Part shown: piece after piece, positions 55,200 through 64,000 of the stretch
Numbering within the stretch: the first letter of the stretch is position 1
Layout: each line of letters begins with the position of its first letter
Made by a program: the position numbers and the translations under genes
The notes under the pieces: model-generated
Told to the model about the DNA's origin: nothing
Seen by the model: only the letters and a program-made list of their open reading frames with translations
Database searches by the model: none
From: Comamonas sp009360615
GTDB lineage: Bacteria; Pseudomonadota; Gammaproteobacteria; Burkholderiales; Burkholderiaceae_C
Reading direction: 5' to 3' (one strand)
Assembly (NCBI RefSeq): GCF_035784015.1
Contig: NZ_JALKOW010000004.1
Length of the DNA stretch: 64,000 nucleotides

Positions 55200-55982
55200 A
55201 TGATCAATTCGCTGTTCATTGCCAAGACCGGCATGGAAGCCCAGCAGACGCAGCTGGACGTGATTTCGCACAATCTCGCCAATGTCTCCACGACCGGCTA
55301 CAAGCGTGCGAATGCGGTTTTCGAGGATCTGATCTATCAGAATCTGCGTCAGTCCGGATCGCAGACGACCGAGCAGAATCAGCTGCCCACCGGCCTGCAT
55401 CTGGGGCTGGGTGTGCGCACCGTGGCCACCAGCCGCAACTTTCTGCAGGGCAGTCTGCAGCAATCGAGCAATGCGCTGGATGTGGCCATCAACGGCAACG
55501 GTTTCTTCGAGGTCAACATGCCGGACGGCACGATTGCCTATACCCGCGATGGTTCGTTCGAGGTCAATGCCCAGGGCCAGCTGGTGACGTCCAGCGGCCT
55601 TCCCGTGGCCAACGGCATCACCATCCCGCAGGGCGCGACCAAGGTGTCGATCAGCCATGACGGCGTGGTCAGCGTCACCATGCCCGGCCAGGCCGCTCCG
55701 CAGCAGGTGGGCAATATCGCCATGAGCCAGTTCATCAATCCCGCCGGTCTGGAGCCGCGCGGCCAGAACCTCTACGTCGAGACCGCCTCCTCGGGTCAGC
55801 CCCAGCAGGGCACGCCTGGCACCAACGGCCTGGGCACGATTCAGCAGGGCTACCTCGAAGCGTCGAACGTGAACGTGGTCCAGGAGCTGGTGACGATGAT
55901 CCAGACGCAGCGCGCCTACGAAATGAATTCCAAGGCGATCCAGACCTCCGACCAGATGTTGGCCAAGCTGGCGCAGCTCTGA
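55200..55982 (+). CDS. flgG: FlgG, distal rod protein
   Basis: A 260-residue distal rod protein, the family's usual length. It has MINSLFIAKTGMEAQQTQLDVISHNLANVSTTGYKR at the N terminus and NVVQELVTMIQTQRAYEMNSKAIQTSDQML at the C terminus. It passes through the P and L rings. An R2 repeat lies between its stop codon and flgH. Confidence 0.97.
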   Translation: MINSLFIAKTGMEAQQTQLDVISHNLANVSTTGYKRANAVFEDLIYQNLRQSGSQTTEQNQLPTGLHLGLGVRTVATSRNFLQGSLQQSSNALDVAINGNGFFEVNMPDGTIAYTRDGSFEVNAQGQLVTSSGLPVANGITIPQGATKVSISHDGVVSVTMPGQAAPQQVGNIAMSQFINPAGLEPRGQNLYVETASSGQPQQGTPGTNGLGTIQQGYLEASNVNVVQELVTMIQTQRAYEMNSKAIQTSDQMLAKLAQL

Positions 55983-55999
55983 TTGATCACTATGCACTG

Positions 56000-56092
56000 A
56001 GGAGCTGCTTGCGCTTGACAGATATGTGTTTCAGATGAAATACCTATCGAATTCATCGTCGAGAAAGCGCTAGAAGCTACTGTTTAGATAGC
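56000..56092 (+). repeat. R2 repeat between flgG and flgH
   Basis: A 93-base imperfect palindrome starting 17 bases after the flgG stop codon. Arms are AGCTGCTTGCGCTT and AAAGCGCTAGAAGCT, and it ends in AGCTACTGTTTAGATAGC. The longest match among the R2 copies is to 34716-34808. It lies inside the flagellar operon. Confidence 0.65.
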
Positions 56093-56151
56093 GTGCGTTG
56101 CGCACGCAAGGCACAAGGGGCGAAGCGCCTGACTGCCAAGGACTTGCCGCC

Positions 56152-56859
56152 ATGTTCAAAGCCATTGTTTCCCATTGCCCGTCGGTCTGTGCCCTCACTG
56201 CGGCCTTGCTGGTTTCGGGGTGCGTCACGCTCAATCCGCCGCCGCCCGTGGACATGCCTTCGACCGCACCTCCGGTGCTGCAGCCGCGCGAGCAGACAGC
56301 CCAGGCTCCCACCGGCAGCCTGTTCAACGCCAGCCGTTATCGGCCCATGTTCGAGGATCAGCGCGCCCGCATGGTGGGAGATGCCGTGACGGTGCAGATC
56401 GTCGAGCGCGTTTCGGCCAGCCAGAGCACGGACTCCAAGGTCGGGCGTGCCAACGAGCTGAGCACGGGCATCACCTCGCTGCCGCTGCTCAGGGGGGGCG
56501 CGGAGAAGACGGTCGCCGATGCTCTTACCCTGGGGGCCGAGAGCAAGAACGACTTCAAGGGTTCGGGCGCGACCAGCAGCAACAACACCTTCACGGGCTC
56601 GATTGCCACGACCGTGGTCGACGTGCTGCCCAACGGGCATCTGGTGATTGCCGGCGAGAAACAGATCGGCGTGAACCACAACGTCGATGTGCTGCGCTTC
56701 ACGGGGACGGTGGACCCGCGCTCGCTGCGTCCGGGCAGCACCGTGGCGTCCACCCAGGTGGCCAATCTGCGGGTCGAGTCGCGCAGCCGTGGCCAGGCCG
56801 GTGAAGCCCAGTCAATTGGCTGGTTGTCCCGGTTCTTTTTGAACGTTATGCCGTTCTGA
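56152..56859 (+). CDS. flgH: FlgH, L-ring lipoprotein
   Basis: A 235-residue outer-membrane lipoprotein. The lipobox LLVSGC has the acylated Cys near residue 23. The mature protein has the FlgH signature RMVGDAVTVQIVERVSASQSTDSKVG and VVDVLPNGHLVIAGEKQIG. It forms the L ring in the outer membrane around the distal rod. AAGGA precedes the ATG. Confidence 0.96.
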   Translation: MFKAIVSHCPSVCALTAALLVSGCVTLNPPPPVDMPSTAPPVLQPREQTAQAPTGSLFNASRYRPMFEDQRARMVGDAVTVQIVERVSASQSTDSKVGRANELSTGITSLPLLRGGAEKTVADALTLGAESKNDFKGSGATSSNNTFTGSIATTVVDVLPNGHLVIAGEKQIGVNHNVDVLRFTGTVDPRSLRPGSTVASTQVANLRVESRSRGQAGEAQSIGWLSRFFLNVMPF

Positions 56860-56879
56860 TTCTTCCGAGAATGGGCAGT

Positions 56880-58028
56880 ATGAAAGTACTGTCCACGCTC
56901 CTGTCACTGCGCCCTGTGCACACCACCTTGCTGGTGGTCGCAGCCCTTGGCGCCAGCGGGCTCACCCTGCCTGCGCATGCCACACGCATCAAGGAGGTTG
57001 CCGCCATTCAGGGTGTGCGCAGCAACCAGCTGACAGGCTACGGCCTGGTGGTCGGCCTTGACGGCACGGGCGACCAGACCACGCAGATGCCCTACACCAA
57101 GCAGGCGCTGGCCAACTACCTGGAGCAGATGGGCATTGCCTTGCCGGCCACGGGCAATGCGGCCCAGCTGCAACTCAAGAATGTGGCGGCGGTGATCATC
57201 ACCGCAGAGCTTCCGGCCTTTGCACAGCCCGGCCAGGCGATCGACATCAATGTCTCCTCCATGGGCAACGCCAAATCGCTCAAGGGCGGTACGCTGGTGG
57301 CGACACCGCTGCGCGGCGCGGATGGCGAGATCTACGCCCTGGCCCAGGGCAATGTGGTGGTCGGCGGAGCCGGGGCTGCGGCCGGCGGCTCCAAGGTGCA
57401 GGTCAATCACCTGAACGCGGGTCGCGTGCCCCAGGGCGCGCAGGTGGAGCGTGCAGTGCCCACCCCCGTCAACCAGGGCAACACGATCACGCTGGGCCTG
57501 AACCAGACCGACTTCCAGACTGCCGACAAGATGGTGCGCGCCATCAACCAGCGTATGGGAGCGGGCACGGCCATGGCCTTGGACGGGCGCACGGTGCAGG
57601 TCAATGCCCCCGTCGATCCGGGCTCGCGCGTGCGCATGATCGCCGAGATCCAGGAGATGCCCATCGAGACCTCCAAGCCGGCGGCCAAGGTGGTCATCAA
57701 TGCACGCACCGGCTCCATCGTGCTCAATCAGGCCGTGACCCTGGGCCCCTGCGCGATTGCACACGGCAATCTGTCCATCACCATCAGCACCACGCCGGTG
57801 ATCAGCCAGCCCGCACCGTTCTCGCAGGGACAGACCGTGGTGGCGCAGAAGTCGGATATCCAGGTCAAGCAGGAACCCGGCAAGGTCATCAACATGCCCA
57901 ATTCGCCCCAGCTCACCGATGTGGTGCGGGCGCTGAATTCACTGGGCGCCACGCCTCAGGACCTGCTGGCCATCCTGCAGGCCATCAAGGCAGCAGGCGC
58001 CATGGACGCCGAGCTGGAGGTGATATGA
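56880..58028 (+). CDS. flgI: FlgI, P-ring protein
   Basis: A 382-residue periplasmic protein with a Sec signal peptide (cleaved after AHA). The mature N terminus TRIKEVAAIQGVRSNQLTGYGLVVGLDGTGDQT is the family hallmark. It ends GAMDAELEVI. FlgI forms the P ring in the peptidoglycan layer with help from FlgA. An alternative ATG lies three codons upstream at 56871. The stop overlaps flgJ by ATGA. Confidence 0.96.
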   Translation: MKVLSTLLSLRPVHTTLLVVAALGASGLTLPAHATRIKEVAAIQGVRSNQLTGYGLVVGLDGTGDQTTQMPYTKQALANYLEQMGIALPATGNAAQLQLKNVAAVIITAELPAFAQPGQAIDINVSSMGNAKSLKGGTLVATPLRGADGEIYALAQGNVVVGGAGAAAGGSKVQVNHLNAGRVPQGAQVERAVPTPVNQGNTITLGLNQTDFQTADKMVRAINQRMGAGTAMALDGRTVQVNAPVDPGSRVRMIAEIQEMPIETSKPAAKVVINARTGSIVLNQAVTLGPCAIAHGNLSITISTTPVISQPAPFSQGQTVVAQKSDIQVKQEPGKVINMPNSPQLTDVVRALNSLGATPQDLLAILQAIKAAGAMDAELEVI

Positions 58029-59053
58029 GCACGTCATTGTCCCATTCTTCATCCCTGGCGGCCAGCAATGCTCTGGCCGTCGATGCCCGCTCGCTCAATG
58101 CGCTCAAGACGGCCGCTGGCGAGAACAGCCCGCAGGCCGCGCGCGAGACCGCCAAGCAGCTCGAGTCCTTGTTCATGCGCGAGATGATCAAGAGCATGCG
58201 CGAGGCGACCATGAAGTCCGGCCTGCTCGACAGCGCGCAGGGCAATCTCAGCACCGATCTGCTGGACCAGCAGCTTTCGGTGGCCATGGCGGGCCAGCCC
58301 GGCGGCCTCACGGATGCCATCAGCAAGCAACTGGCGCGCAGCATGGGCGTTGAGGCTGCCGAGGATGCCGAAATTGCCGTGCCCTCGACACTGAGTCTGA
58401 GCCGCAATGCGTGGCGCAATGTGGGCAGCAACGGTGCCTGGAGCGGCAGCCGCAGCCAGGCTGTGCAATCGATCAATGCCTATGCCCCGGCCCCCAAGGG
58501 GCGCGACAACTTCGTGACGGCACACACCGGCGCGGCCCAGCGTGTGGCCAGCGAGAGCGGCATTCCGGCCCACTACATGATCGGTCAGGCCGGGCATGAG
58601 ACGGGCTGGGGCCGGAGCGAGATCCGCAACAAGGACGGCAGCAACTCGTTCAACCTGTTCGGCATCAAGGCCGGTGGCAGCTGGACGGGCAAGGTCGCCG
58701 AAGTCACGACCACTGAATACATCAATGGCGCGCCCAGGAAGGTGACGGCCAAGTTCCGCGCCTATGACTCCTACGAGGAGTCCTTCCGCGACTATGCACG
58801 TCTGATCGGCAGCAATCCGCGCTACGAAAAAGCCATGGCCCAGACCGGCTCTGCCCAGGCCTATGCCAGCGAGCTGCAAAAGGCCGGCTACGCCACCGAT
58901 CCGGCCTATGCGCAAAAGCTCAGCCGCGCCATCCAGAGCGTGGCCCAGGTCACCGTCGCCAACGCCGGCAACAACAGCGCCAATGTCGCAAGCCGTCTGG
59001 GTGCCAGCGCCCGTGCCGCCCAGATCAACAAGATCACCGAGAACCAGTCATGA
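58025..59053 (+). CDS. flgJ: FlgJ, rod-cap / peptidoglycan hydrolase
   Basis: A 342-residue bifunctional protein. The N-terminal rod-capping domain is about residues 35-110 (ETAKQLESLFMREMIKSMREA, typical). The C-terminal glucosaminidase domain is about 165-310 and includes HYMIGQAGHETGWGRSEIRN, with the catalytic Glu, and the NLFGIKAGGSWTGKV segment. It lets the rod cross the cell wall. Both ends overlap neighbours by ATGA junctions, so expression is tightly coupled with flgI and flgK. This full-length form is the gamma/betaproteobacterial type. Confidence 0.96.
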   Translation: MSTSLSHSSSLAASNALAVDARSLNALKTAAGENSPQAARETAKQLESLFMREMIKSMREATMKSGLLDSAQGNLSTDLLDQQLSVAMAGQPGGLTDAISKQLARSMGVEAAEDAEIAVPSTLSLSRNAWRNVGSNGAWSGSRSQAVQSINAYAPAPKGRDNFVTAHTGAAQRVASESGIPAHYMIGQAGHETGWGRSEIRNKDGSNSFNLFGIKAGGSWTGKVAEVTTTEYINGAPRKVTAKFRAYDSYEESFRDYARLIGSNPRYEKAMAQTGSAQAYASELQKAGYATDPAYAQKLSRAIQSVAQVTVANAGNNSANVASRLGASARAAQINKITENQS

Positions 59054-60996
59054 GTCTTCTGAACGTGGGCGCGCGCGCCCTGATGGCCAACCAGATCGCC
59101 CTGCAAACCACGGGGCACAACATCGCCAACGTCAACACCGCGGGCTATTCGCGCCAGAGCGTGGCTTTCCAGACCTCGGCGGGCCAGAACATCGGCAATG
59201 GCTATATCGGCAATGGCGCCGATGTGGCGACCATCCTGCGCAACTTCAGCGAGTTGCTCAATCGCCAGGCGACGGCGGCCACCGCCGCAAGTGCCGCTGA
59301 CTCCGCGCGCTCGAATTCGCTCAACCAGCTGCAGGAGGTGTTCTCCGGCGGAAGCAACGGCCTGGGCGCGGCCATCAACGACATGATGAATGCGTTTGCC
59401 GATGTGAGCAGCGCGCCTACCGACTCTTCGGCCCGCCAGGTGGTATTGACGCGCATGAGCGAGCTGGCTGCACGCTTCCGCTCTGCGTCGGCCCAGCTTG
59501 ACGAGATGGATTACAGCACGCGTCAGCAGATGACGAACGACGTGAACGTGGTCAACAGCCTGTCCGAACAGGTGGCGGCGCTCAATGGCCAGATCAGCCG
59601 CGCCGTCGCCACCGGCCACACGCCCAACGATCTGCTCGATCAGCGTGACCAGCTGGTGCGTGACATCAACAAGTACGTGCAGACCTCTCAGGTGGATGCC
59701 GGTGACGGCTCCATCAGCCTGTTCGTGGGCGGCAGCCAGCCGCTGGTGCTGGGACAGAGCGCAGCCAAGCTCAACCTGCAGGAGTCCACGCAGTACCCTG
59801 GCAGTGGCAAGATGAGCCTGTATTTCCAGCAGCAGGGCGGTCAGCCCGTGGAGCTGACTCCAGCCATGGCCGGTGGCGGCGAGATCGCCGGGTTGCTGCA
59901 GTTTCAGAACAACGATCTGGGCGAGGGACGCAACCTGCTGGGGCGCATGGTGATCTCGATCGGCGATACGCTCAATACGCAGAACCAGCTGGGTCTGACC
60001 TTGTCGGGTCAGAAAGGCGGGGCGCTGTTCAATATTCCGATGACGACCACGGGCTCCACCACGGGAGCTCAATGGGGACAGCCCGATACGCCCACGGTCA
60101 CGGTCAAGGACTCGAGCGCGCTCAAGGCTTCGGACTACAAGGTCGTTTTCGGCAACGATGCGCCCAAGGGCAAGGTGGTGCGCCTGTCGGATGGCCAGAC
60201 CACGGCCTTCAACGATCTGACGGATCTGCGCGGCATGACGATCGACGGTCTGCAGTTCGATCTCAAAAACGATGGCCAGGCCGGCCAGTCCGTGCTGTTC
60301 AGCCCCGTGGCATCGGCGGCGCACGATATTCAGACGATGGTGCATTCCGGCAACGACCTGGCGGTGGCCAACCCGGTCTCGGCCAAGATCAACTCTCTGG
60401 GCGATGCTGCCGTCCGCATGTCCAGCCTGAAAGTGGAGAAAGGCTTCGATGCCTCTGCCTTCCCTGCCGGCACCACCTTGTCCTTCGCTCCGGACGGGGC
60501 GGGCGGCATGACCTATACCATCACTCCGGCTCCCAGCGGCGTGGCGGCGACAGGTGCCTATATCTCCGGGAAGGCGATCGAGCTGGCTCCGGGTCTCAAG
60601 GTGACGCTCACCGGGACGCCAGCGGTGAATGGCGGCACCAGCGATACCGTCAGCTTCGGACCCAACAGCTTCTACAGCTCGGATACCGGCAATGCCAGCT
60701 CCTTCCTGTCGCTGCGCGACGCCGTGATCTTCGATGGCGCAACCACGCTCAGCGACGGTTTTTCCACCGCCATGGCGCAGATCGGTACGCGCACGCAAAG
60801 CGCAGCCTACGCGGCCAAGCTGTCCGACTCGATTGCCAAGAATCTGGAGGGCGATCGCACCGCAGTGTCCGGCGTCAATCTGGACGAGGAAGCGGCCAAG
60901 CTGCTGCAGTACCAGCAGTCCTACCAGGCCTCGGCCAAGATGCTGCAGGTGGCCCAGGGCATTTTTGACAGCGTGATCCAGGCCGTCGGCCGTTAA
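59050..60996 (+). CDS. flgK: FlgK, hook-filament junction protein 1
   Basis: A 648-residue axial protein, longer than Salmonella FlgK (553). It has conserved N-terminal RALMANQIALQTTGHNIANVNTAGYSRQ and the C-terminal helices LDEEAAKLLQYQQSYQASAKML. The extra length lies in the surface-exposed middle (about residues 320-560), which is rich in Gly, Thr and Ser. It is a client of FlgN. The start overlaps the flgJ stop. Confidence 0.96.
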   Translation: MSLLNVGARALMANQIALQTTGHNIANVNTAGYSRQSVAFQTSAGQNIGNGYIGNGADVATILRNFSELLNRQATAATAASAADSARSNSLNQLQEVFSGGSNGLGAAINDMMNAFADVSSAPTDSSARQVVLTRMSELAARFRSASAQLDEMDYSTRQQMTNDVNVVNSLSEQVAALNGQISRAVATGHTPNDLLDQRDQLVRDINKYVQTSQVDAGDGSISLFVGGSQPLVLGQSAAKLNLQESTQYPGSGKMSLYFQQQGGQPVELTPAMAGGGEIAGLLQFQNNDLGEGRNLLGRMVISIGDTLNTQNQLGLTLSGQKGGALFNIPMTTTGSTTGAQWGQPDTPTVTVKDSSALKASDYKVVFGNDAPKGKVVRLSDGQTTAFNDLTDLRGMTIDGLQFDLKNDGQAGQSVLFSPVASAAHDIQTMVHSGNDLAVANPVSAKINSLGDAAVRMSSLKVEKGFDASAFPAGTTLSFAPDGAGGMTYTITPAPSGVAATGAYISGKAIELAPGLKVTLTGTPAVNGGTSDTVSFGPNSFYSSDTGNASSFLSLRDAVIFDGATTLSDGFSTAMAQIGTRTQSAAYAAKLSDSIAKNLEGDRTAVSGVNLDEEAAKLLQYQQSYQASAKMLQVAQGIFDSVIQAVGR

Positions 60997-61019
60997 CCCC
61001 CTTCCGCCGGAGAACAGGC

Positions 61020-62234
61020 ATGAGCATCAACCGCATTGGCACGGCCAATATGTATGACAGCACCATCAACAACCTGGGCTCTCGCCAGAGCAGCCTGGTG
61101 GATCTGATGGAGAAGACCACGGCGGGCAAGCGCGTGCTGCGCGCCAGCGACGATCCGGTTGCTGCGGCCCAGGCCGAGCGCGCACGTACCCGCATCACCC
61201 GCTCCGAAAATGACCAGCGCGTGCTCGGAGCCCAGCGCGATGTGATTGCCCAGGGCGAGTCCGAGCTGGGCAAGGCCCACGATGCTCTGCTGGATTTTCG
61301 CGATCTGCTGCTTCAGGCCGGCAATGGCTCGTATGACCAGGTGGCACGCGACTCTCTGGTCCAGCAGATGCAGAGCCTGCGCGAGCAGATCCTCGGCTAT
61401 GCCAACGCCAAGGATTCCAACGGACTGCCCATTTTCCGCGGGCTGGGCAGTCCCGATACGCCGCTGCAAAGCACGCCTCCGGGCTCGACCAGCCAGCTCA
61501 ATCCCGGCCAGAACACCGGCAGCGACAACGGCCTGCCCATCTCTCTGGACGGTCATGCAGCCTGGCTGAACGTGCCTACCGGCAACGGAGTGTTTGAAGT
61601 CAACGGCGCAGCCTCCAACTCCGGCAAGGCCTGGGCGGATGTGGGTTCGGTCACCAATCCGAGTCAGGTCACGGGTGACAGCTACACCCTGGTGTTCACC
61701 AAGGATCCGACCACCGGCGAGGTCCGTTACGAGATCAACTCCAGCTCGGCCACGGCGACCAATCCCGTCGTTGCGGCAACCCCCTACAAGGACGGGCAGG
61801 CCATTGCCGTCGGCGGCCAGCAGATCAGCATCAAGGGAGCTCCGGCCGACGGCGACCGTTTCACCCTGTCTCCCAGCACGCGTACGGATATCTTCAGCGT
61901 CCTCGATCAGGCCATTGCCACGGTCAAGGGCGGCACTGCTGGATCGGCCGCACTGCAGCAGGGGCTGGGGCGCGCACTGAGCGAGCTGGATTCGGGCATG
62001 AACCGGGTACAGGCCATGCGCAGCTATGCGGGCGACCAGCTCAACCGGGCAGACCGTCTGGAGTCCGACATGAAGGATCAGGCACTGACGCAGGAAGGAG
62101 CCCGTTCGCGTGCCGAAGATATCGATATGATCACGGCGCTGTCGCAGGTGGAGACTCAGAAGGTGGGCTTGCAGGCCGCCCTGCAGTCCTATGCGCAGAT
62201 GCAGAAGCTTTCGCTGTTCAACTACATCGGCTGA
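61020..62234 (+). CDS. flgL: FlgL, hook-filament junction protein 3
   Basis: A 404-residue flagellin-related protein. The N terminus has RIGTANMYDSTINNLGSRQSSL and a flagellin-like first helix with RASDDPVAAAQAERARTRI; the C terminus ends DMITALSQVETQKVGLQAALQSYAQM. It connects FlgK to the flagellin filament and is a FlgN client. It is longer than Salmonella FlgL (317), mainly in the variable middle domain. The HDOD-type gene follows after 55 bases. Confidence 0.95.
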   Translation: MSINRIGTANMYDSTINNLGSRQSSLVDLMEKTTAGKRVLRASDDPVAAAQAERARTRITRSENDQRVLGAQRDVIAQGESELGKAHDALLDFRDLLLQAGNGSYDQVARDSLVQQMQSLREQILGYANAKDSNGLPIFRGLGSPDTPLQSTPPGSTSQLNPGQNTGSDNGLPISLDGHAAWLNVPTGNGVFEVNGAASNSGKAWADVGSVTNPSQVTGDSYTLVFTKDPTTGEVRYEINSSSATATNPVVAATPYKDGQAIAVGGQQISIKGAPADGDRFTLSPSTRTDIFSVLDQAIATVKGGTAGSAALQQGLGRALSELDSGMNRVQAMRSYAGDQLNRADRLESDMKDQALTQEGARSRAEDIDMITALSQVETQKVGLQAALQSYAQMQKLSLFNYIG

Positions 62235-62289
62235 CTCCAGCGGGCTCTGCCCGTCTTGATGTCTCGTCGTTTACCTGTCCAAATCCTCC

Positions 62290-63558
62290 ATGACCCAGTC
62301 TGCCCTCAGCTCCTTGACTCTTGGTTATCGGCCGCTCTGGGGACGCACGCGACGCCTGGCAGGGATTCAGCTTTATGTGCACGAGGATTCGGGCTCCTCT
62401 GCCGACATGGCGCATTTCCTGCGCACGGTGGATGAGATCTGGAGCCGTCAGGCGCCGCCGCTGCTGATATCGCCGCAATCCCGCCAGGTTCTGTGCAATC
62501 TTCTGGAGCATGCGCCTCAGGGCAGTCCCTGGATCGAGGTGCGCGGCGACTGGCTGCAGCAGGATGAAGGGATCTACGAGCTGGTGCAGAAGGCCCAGGC
62601 ACGCGGGCTGATGCTGGTCTGGGGCGGATCGCTGGCCGATGTGCCCGATGCCGACGCGGCGCGCTGCTTTGCGAGCAGCCTGCTGAGCCTGCCACCGGAA
62701 GGCGCCGCAGGCTTGCCCAATGCCGTGCGTTCCAGCCATCCGGCCAAGGATGCGGACAAGGAGGCTGCCTCGGGCTTTTTTGCTTCCCAGCCCCTGAGCC
62801 TGCTCGACGGCCAGATGTACCAGAGCCTGCAAAGCCTGGAGCTGGCGCGCTCCTGTCTCGATGAGCACGAAGCGGCCGCGGTGGCCGGCTGGCCCGTAGC
62901 GGACACCATGCAGGCGTTTCGGCTGCAGCAGCCCCAGCCCTCGCGCGATGCGCTCTTCAGGCTCATGAAGGCCATCGACAAGGAGCAGTCGCTGGATGTG
63001 ATGGAAGAGATACTGGGTTCGGACCCGGTGCTGGCCTATCGCTTTTTGCTCTATACCAACTCGGCTGCACTGGGCCTGCGCCGCGGCGTGGACTCGCTGA
63101 GACGCGGGCTGGTGATGCTGGGGTTGGGCACGCTGGAGCGCTGGCTGGCCGACCAGCTGCCCCATGCCTGCACCGAACCGGACCTGGTGCCCCTGCGCAC
63201 GCAGGTCGTGCTGCGCGCCAGGCTGGCCGAGCAGCTGATCGAGGCCGGGGTGAGTCTGGACCTGCAGCGCGAGATGTATCTGTGCAGCCTGTTCTCGCAG
63301 CTGGACCTGCTGCTGCATGAGCCGGTGGCCACCATCTTGCGGCGTACACCGCTGAACGAGCGCATCTTCGATGCCATCGTCACGCGCACCGGTCCCTATG
63401 CCGCCGTGCTGCAGATGAGCCAGGCTCTGGAGAGCCGTGACCCTGCGCCCATCCGGCAACTGCGCGAGCAGGAGGAGTGGGAGGCCGAGGACCTCAACCG
63501 AATGCTGCTGCGCATGCTCAGCGAACTCAAGCTGGGCATGCCGCAAGCCCAGGCCTGA
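62290..63558 (+). CDS. Degenerate EAL plus HDOD-domain signalling protein
   Basis: A 422-residue protein in the YuxH/CdgJ-like group. The first 190 residues resemble an EAL fold but lack an EAL or KxD catalytic motif, so cyclic di-GMP hydrolysis is not expected. Residues about 215-410 form an HDOD domain (LMKAIDKEQSLDVMEEILGSDPVLAYRFLLYTNSA), the non-catalytic relative of HD phosphatase domains. Such proteins act in protein-protein signalling, sometimes on motility. The location between flgL and flhB suggests a flagellar role. It is likely cotranscribed with flgL. Confidence 0.8.
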   Translation: MTQSALSSLTLGYRPLWGRTRRLAGIQLYVHEDSGSSADMAHFLRTVDEIWSRQAPPLLISPQSRQVLCNLLEHAPQGSPWIEVRGDWLQQDEGIYELVQKAQARGLMLVWGGSLADVPDADAARCFASSLLSLPPEGAAGLPNAVRSSHPAKDADKEAASGFFASQPLSLLDGQMYQSLQSLELARSCLDEHEAAAVAGWPVADTMQAFRLQQPQPSRDALFRLMKAIDKEQSLDVMEEILGSDPVLAYRFLLYTNSAALGLRRGVDSLRRGLVMLGLGTLERWLADQLPHACTEPDLVPLRTQVVLRARLAEQLIEAGVSLDLQREMYLCSLFSQLDLLLHEPVATILRRTPLNERIFDAIVTRTGPYAAVLQMSQALESRDPAPIRQLREQEEWEAEDLNRMLLRMLSELKLGMPQAQA

Positions 63559-63745
63559 GTGTCTGGGCGAGAGGGAGGTCGCCGGAAACAGCCTTCCACC
63601 CCTGGCTGGCGAGCGCAGAAGTCCATCAAGTTGATCGGTGTCCATAGGGCAGAGTCGTGCATAAGCAGGGCTTGGCTGCCGCTTATCCACGCATTGCCGG
63701 GGCGCCGGATTCGGACAATCGGGCTATCCAATCCGTCCGTGCGCC

Positions 63746-64000
63746 ATGTCCGAATCCCAAGACAAAAACCTGCCCGCCACCGAACGCAAGCTGCAGAAGA
63801 CGCGTGAAGAAGGTCAGGGTGCGCGTTCGCGCGATCTGTCGCATCTGGCCATCCTGGGGACGGGCGCCTTGCTGATGCTGATGGGCACCCAGCCCATGAT
63901 CAACCATCTGAGAGAGGCCATGGCCCATCAGCTGGTGTTCAATGCGGCGGCGGCCAAGACTCCGGCGCTGATGCTGGAGCGCTTCCAGTCCATGCTGATG
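63746..64000 (+). CDS. flhB: FlhB, flagellar export gate protein (3' end outside window)
   Basis: The first 85 residues are present and open to the window edge. MSESQDKNLPATERKLQKTREEGQGARSRDL is followed by the first transmembrane helix (LAILGTGALLMLMG); the basic ATERK...REEGQ segment is the FlhB/YscU hallmark. It controls substrate switching in the flagellar type III exporter. A 187-base gap precedes it. Confidence 0.92.
   Translation, partial: MSESQDKNLPATERKLQKTREEGQGARSRDLSHLAILGTGALLMLMGTQPMINHLREAMAHQLVFNAAAAKTPALMLERFQSMLM

Noticed and set aside
63683..63691. TTATCCACG, one base off a DnaA box, before flhB
   Set aside because: Single isolated imperfect box; expected by chance.

Overview
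The window reads as a chromosomal segment of a motile, GC-rich betaproteobacterium, most likely a Comamonadaceae member close to Comamonas. This is inferred from gene families and intergenic repeat style, not from any database match. Supporting signs are Bug-type periplasmic receptors without transporters, an aerobic CoA-dependent 2-aminobenzoate pathway of the Azoarcus type, a betaproteobacterial flg cluster, and palindromic repeats placed just after stop codons. I saw no rRNA, tRNA, CRISPR array, prophage or insertion sequence.

Layout. 0-5.3 kb: a truncated zinc-ribbon membrane protein, a MASE1-GGDEF diguanylate cyclase, tgt, a universal stress protein, an unknown protein and a MarR regulator. 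5.4-13.3 kb: a seven-gene plus-strand operon for aromatic acid degradation through CoA thioesters, best explained as anthranilate catabolism: a fused flavin monooxygenase/Old Yellow Enzyme reductase, SDR, enoyl-CoA hydratase, acyl-CoA dehydrogenase, aryl-CoA ligase, thioesterase and RidA-like deaminase. 13.5-17.3 kb (minus): rep helicase, a small secreted protein and outer-membrane phospholipase A. 17.5-19.7 kb: a four-gene cassette with a degenerate small GTPase, two roadblock/LC7 proteins and a putative winged-helix protein, resembling MglA/MglB and actinobacterial conservons. 19.8-26.2 kb: AEC carrier, periplasmic asparaginase, priA and hemE. A 0.66-kb non-coding stretch with three consensus DnaA boxes separates priA from hemE.

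26.4-37.6 kb is mixed housekeeping and transport: OlsB-like acyltransferase, a membrane protein, a VOC protein, a DsbD-type reductase, two Bug receptors, a MATE pump, a creatininase-family hydrolase, an unknown protein and a histidine phosphatase. 37.7-41.6 kb is a ferric-iron ABC importer behind a Fur-box-like site. 41.6-45.8 kb holds a PhzF protein and a divergent aminotransferase/MocR pair. 45.8-49.7 kb matches the Bordetella lgm set in content (polyprenyl-phosphate glycosyltransferase, GtrA flippase, YdjC-type deacetylase, ArnT-like transferase), implying decoration of lipid A or another envelope glycan with an amino sugar.

49.8-64.0 kb is flagellar: flgN-flgM and flgA on the minus strand, then flgBCDEFGHIJKL, a divergent EAL/HDOD protein and the start of flhB on the plus strand. 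Two families of palindromic intergenic repeats (called R1 and R2 here) recur through the window, nearly always within about 20 bases after a stop codon. In one place R1 is expanded into a tandem array with a period of about 165 bp.
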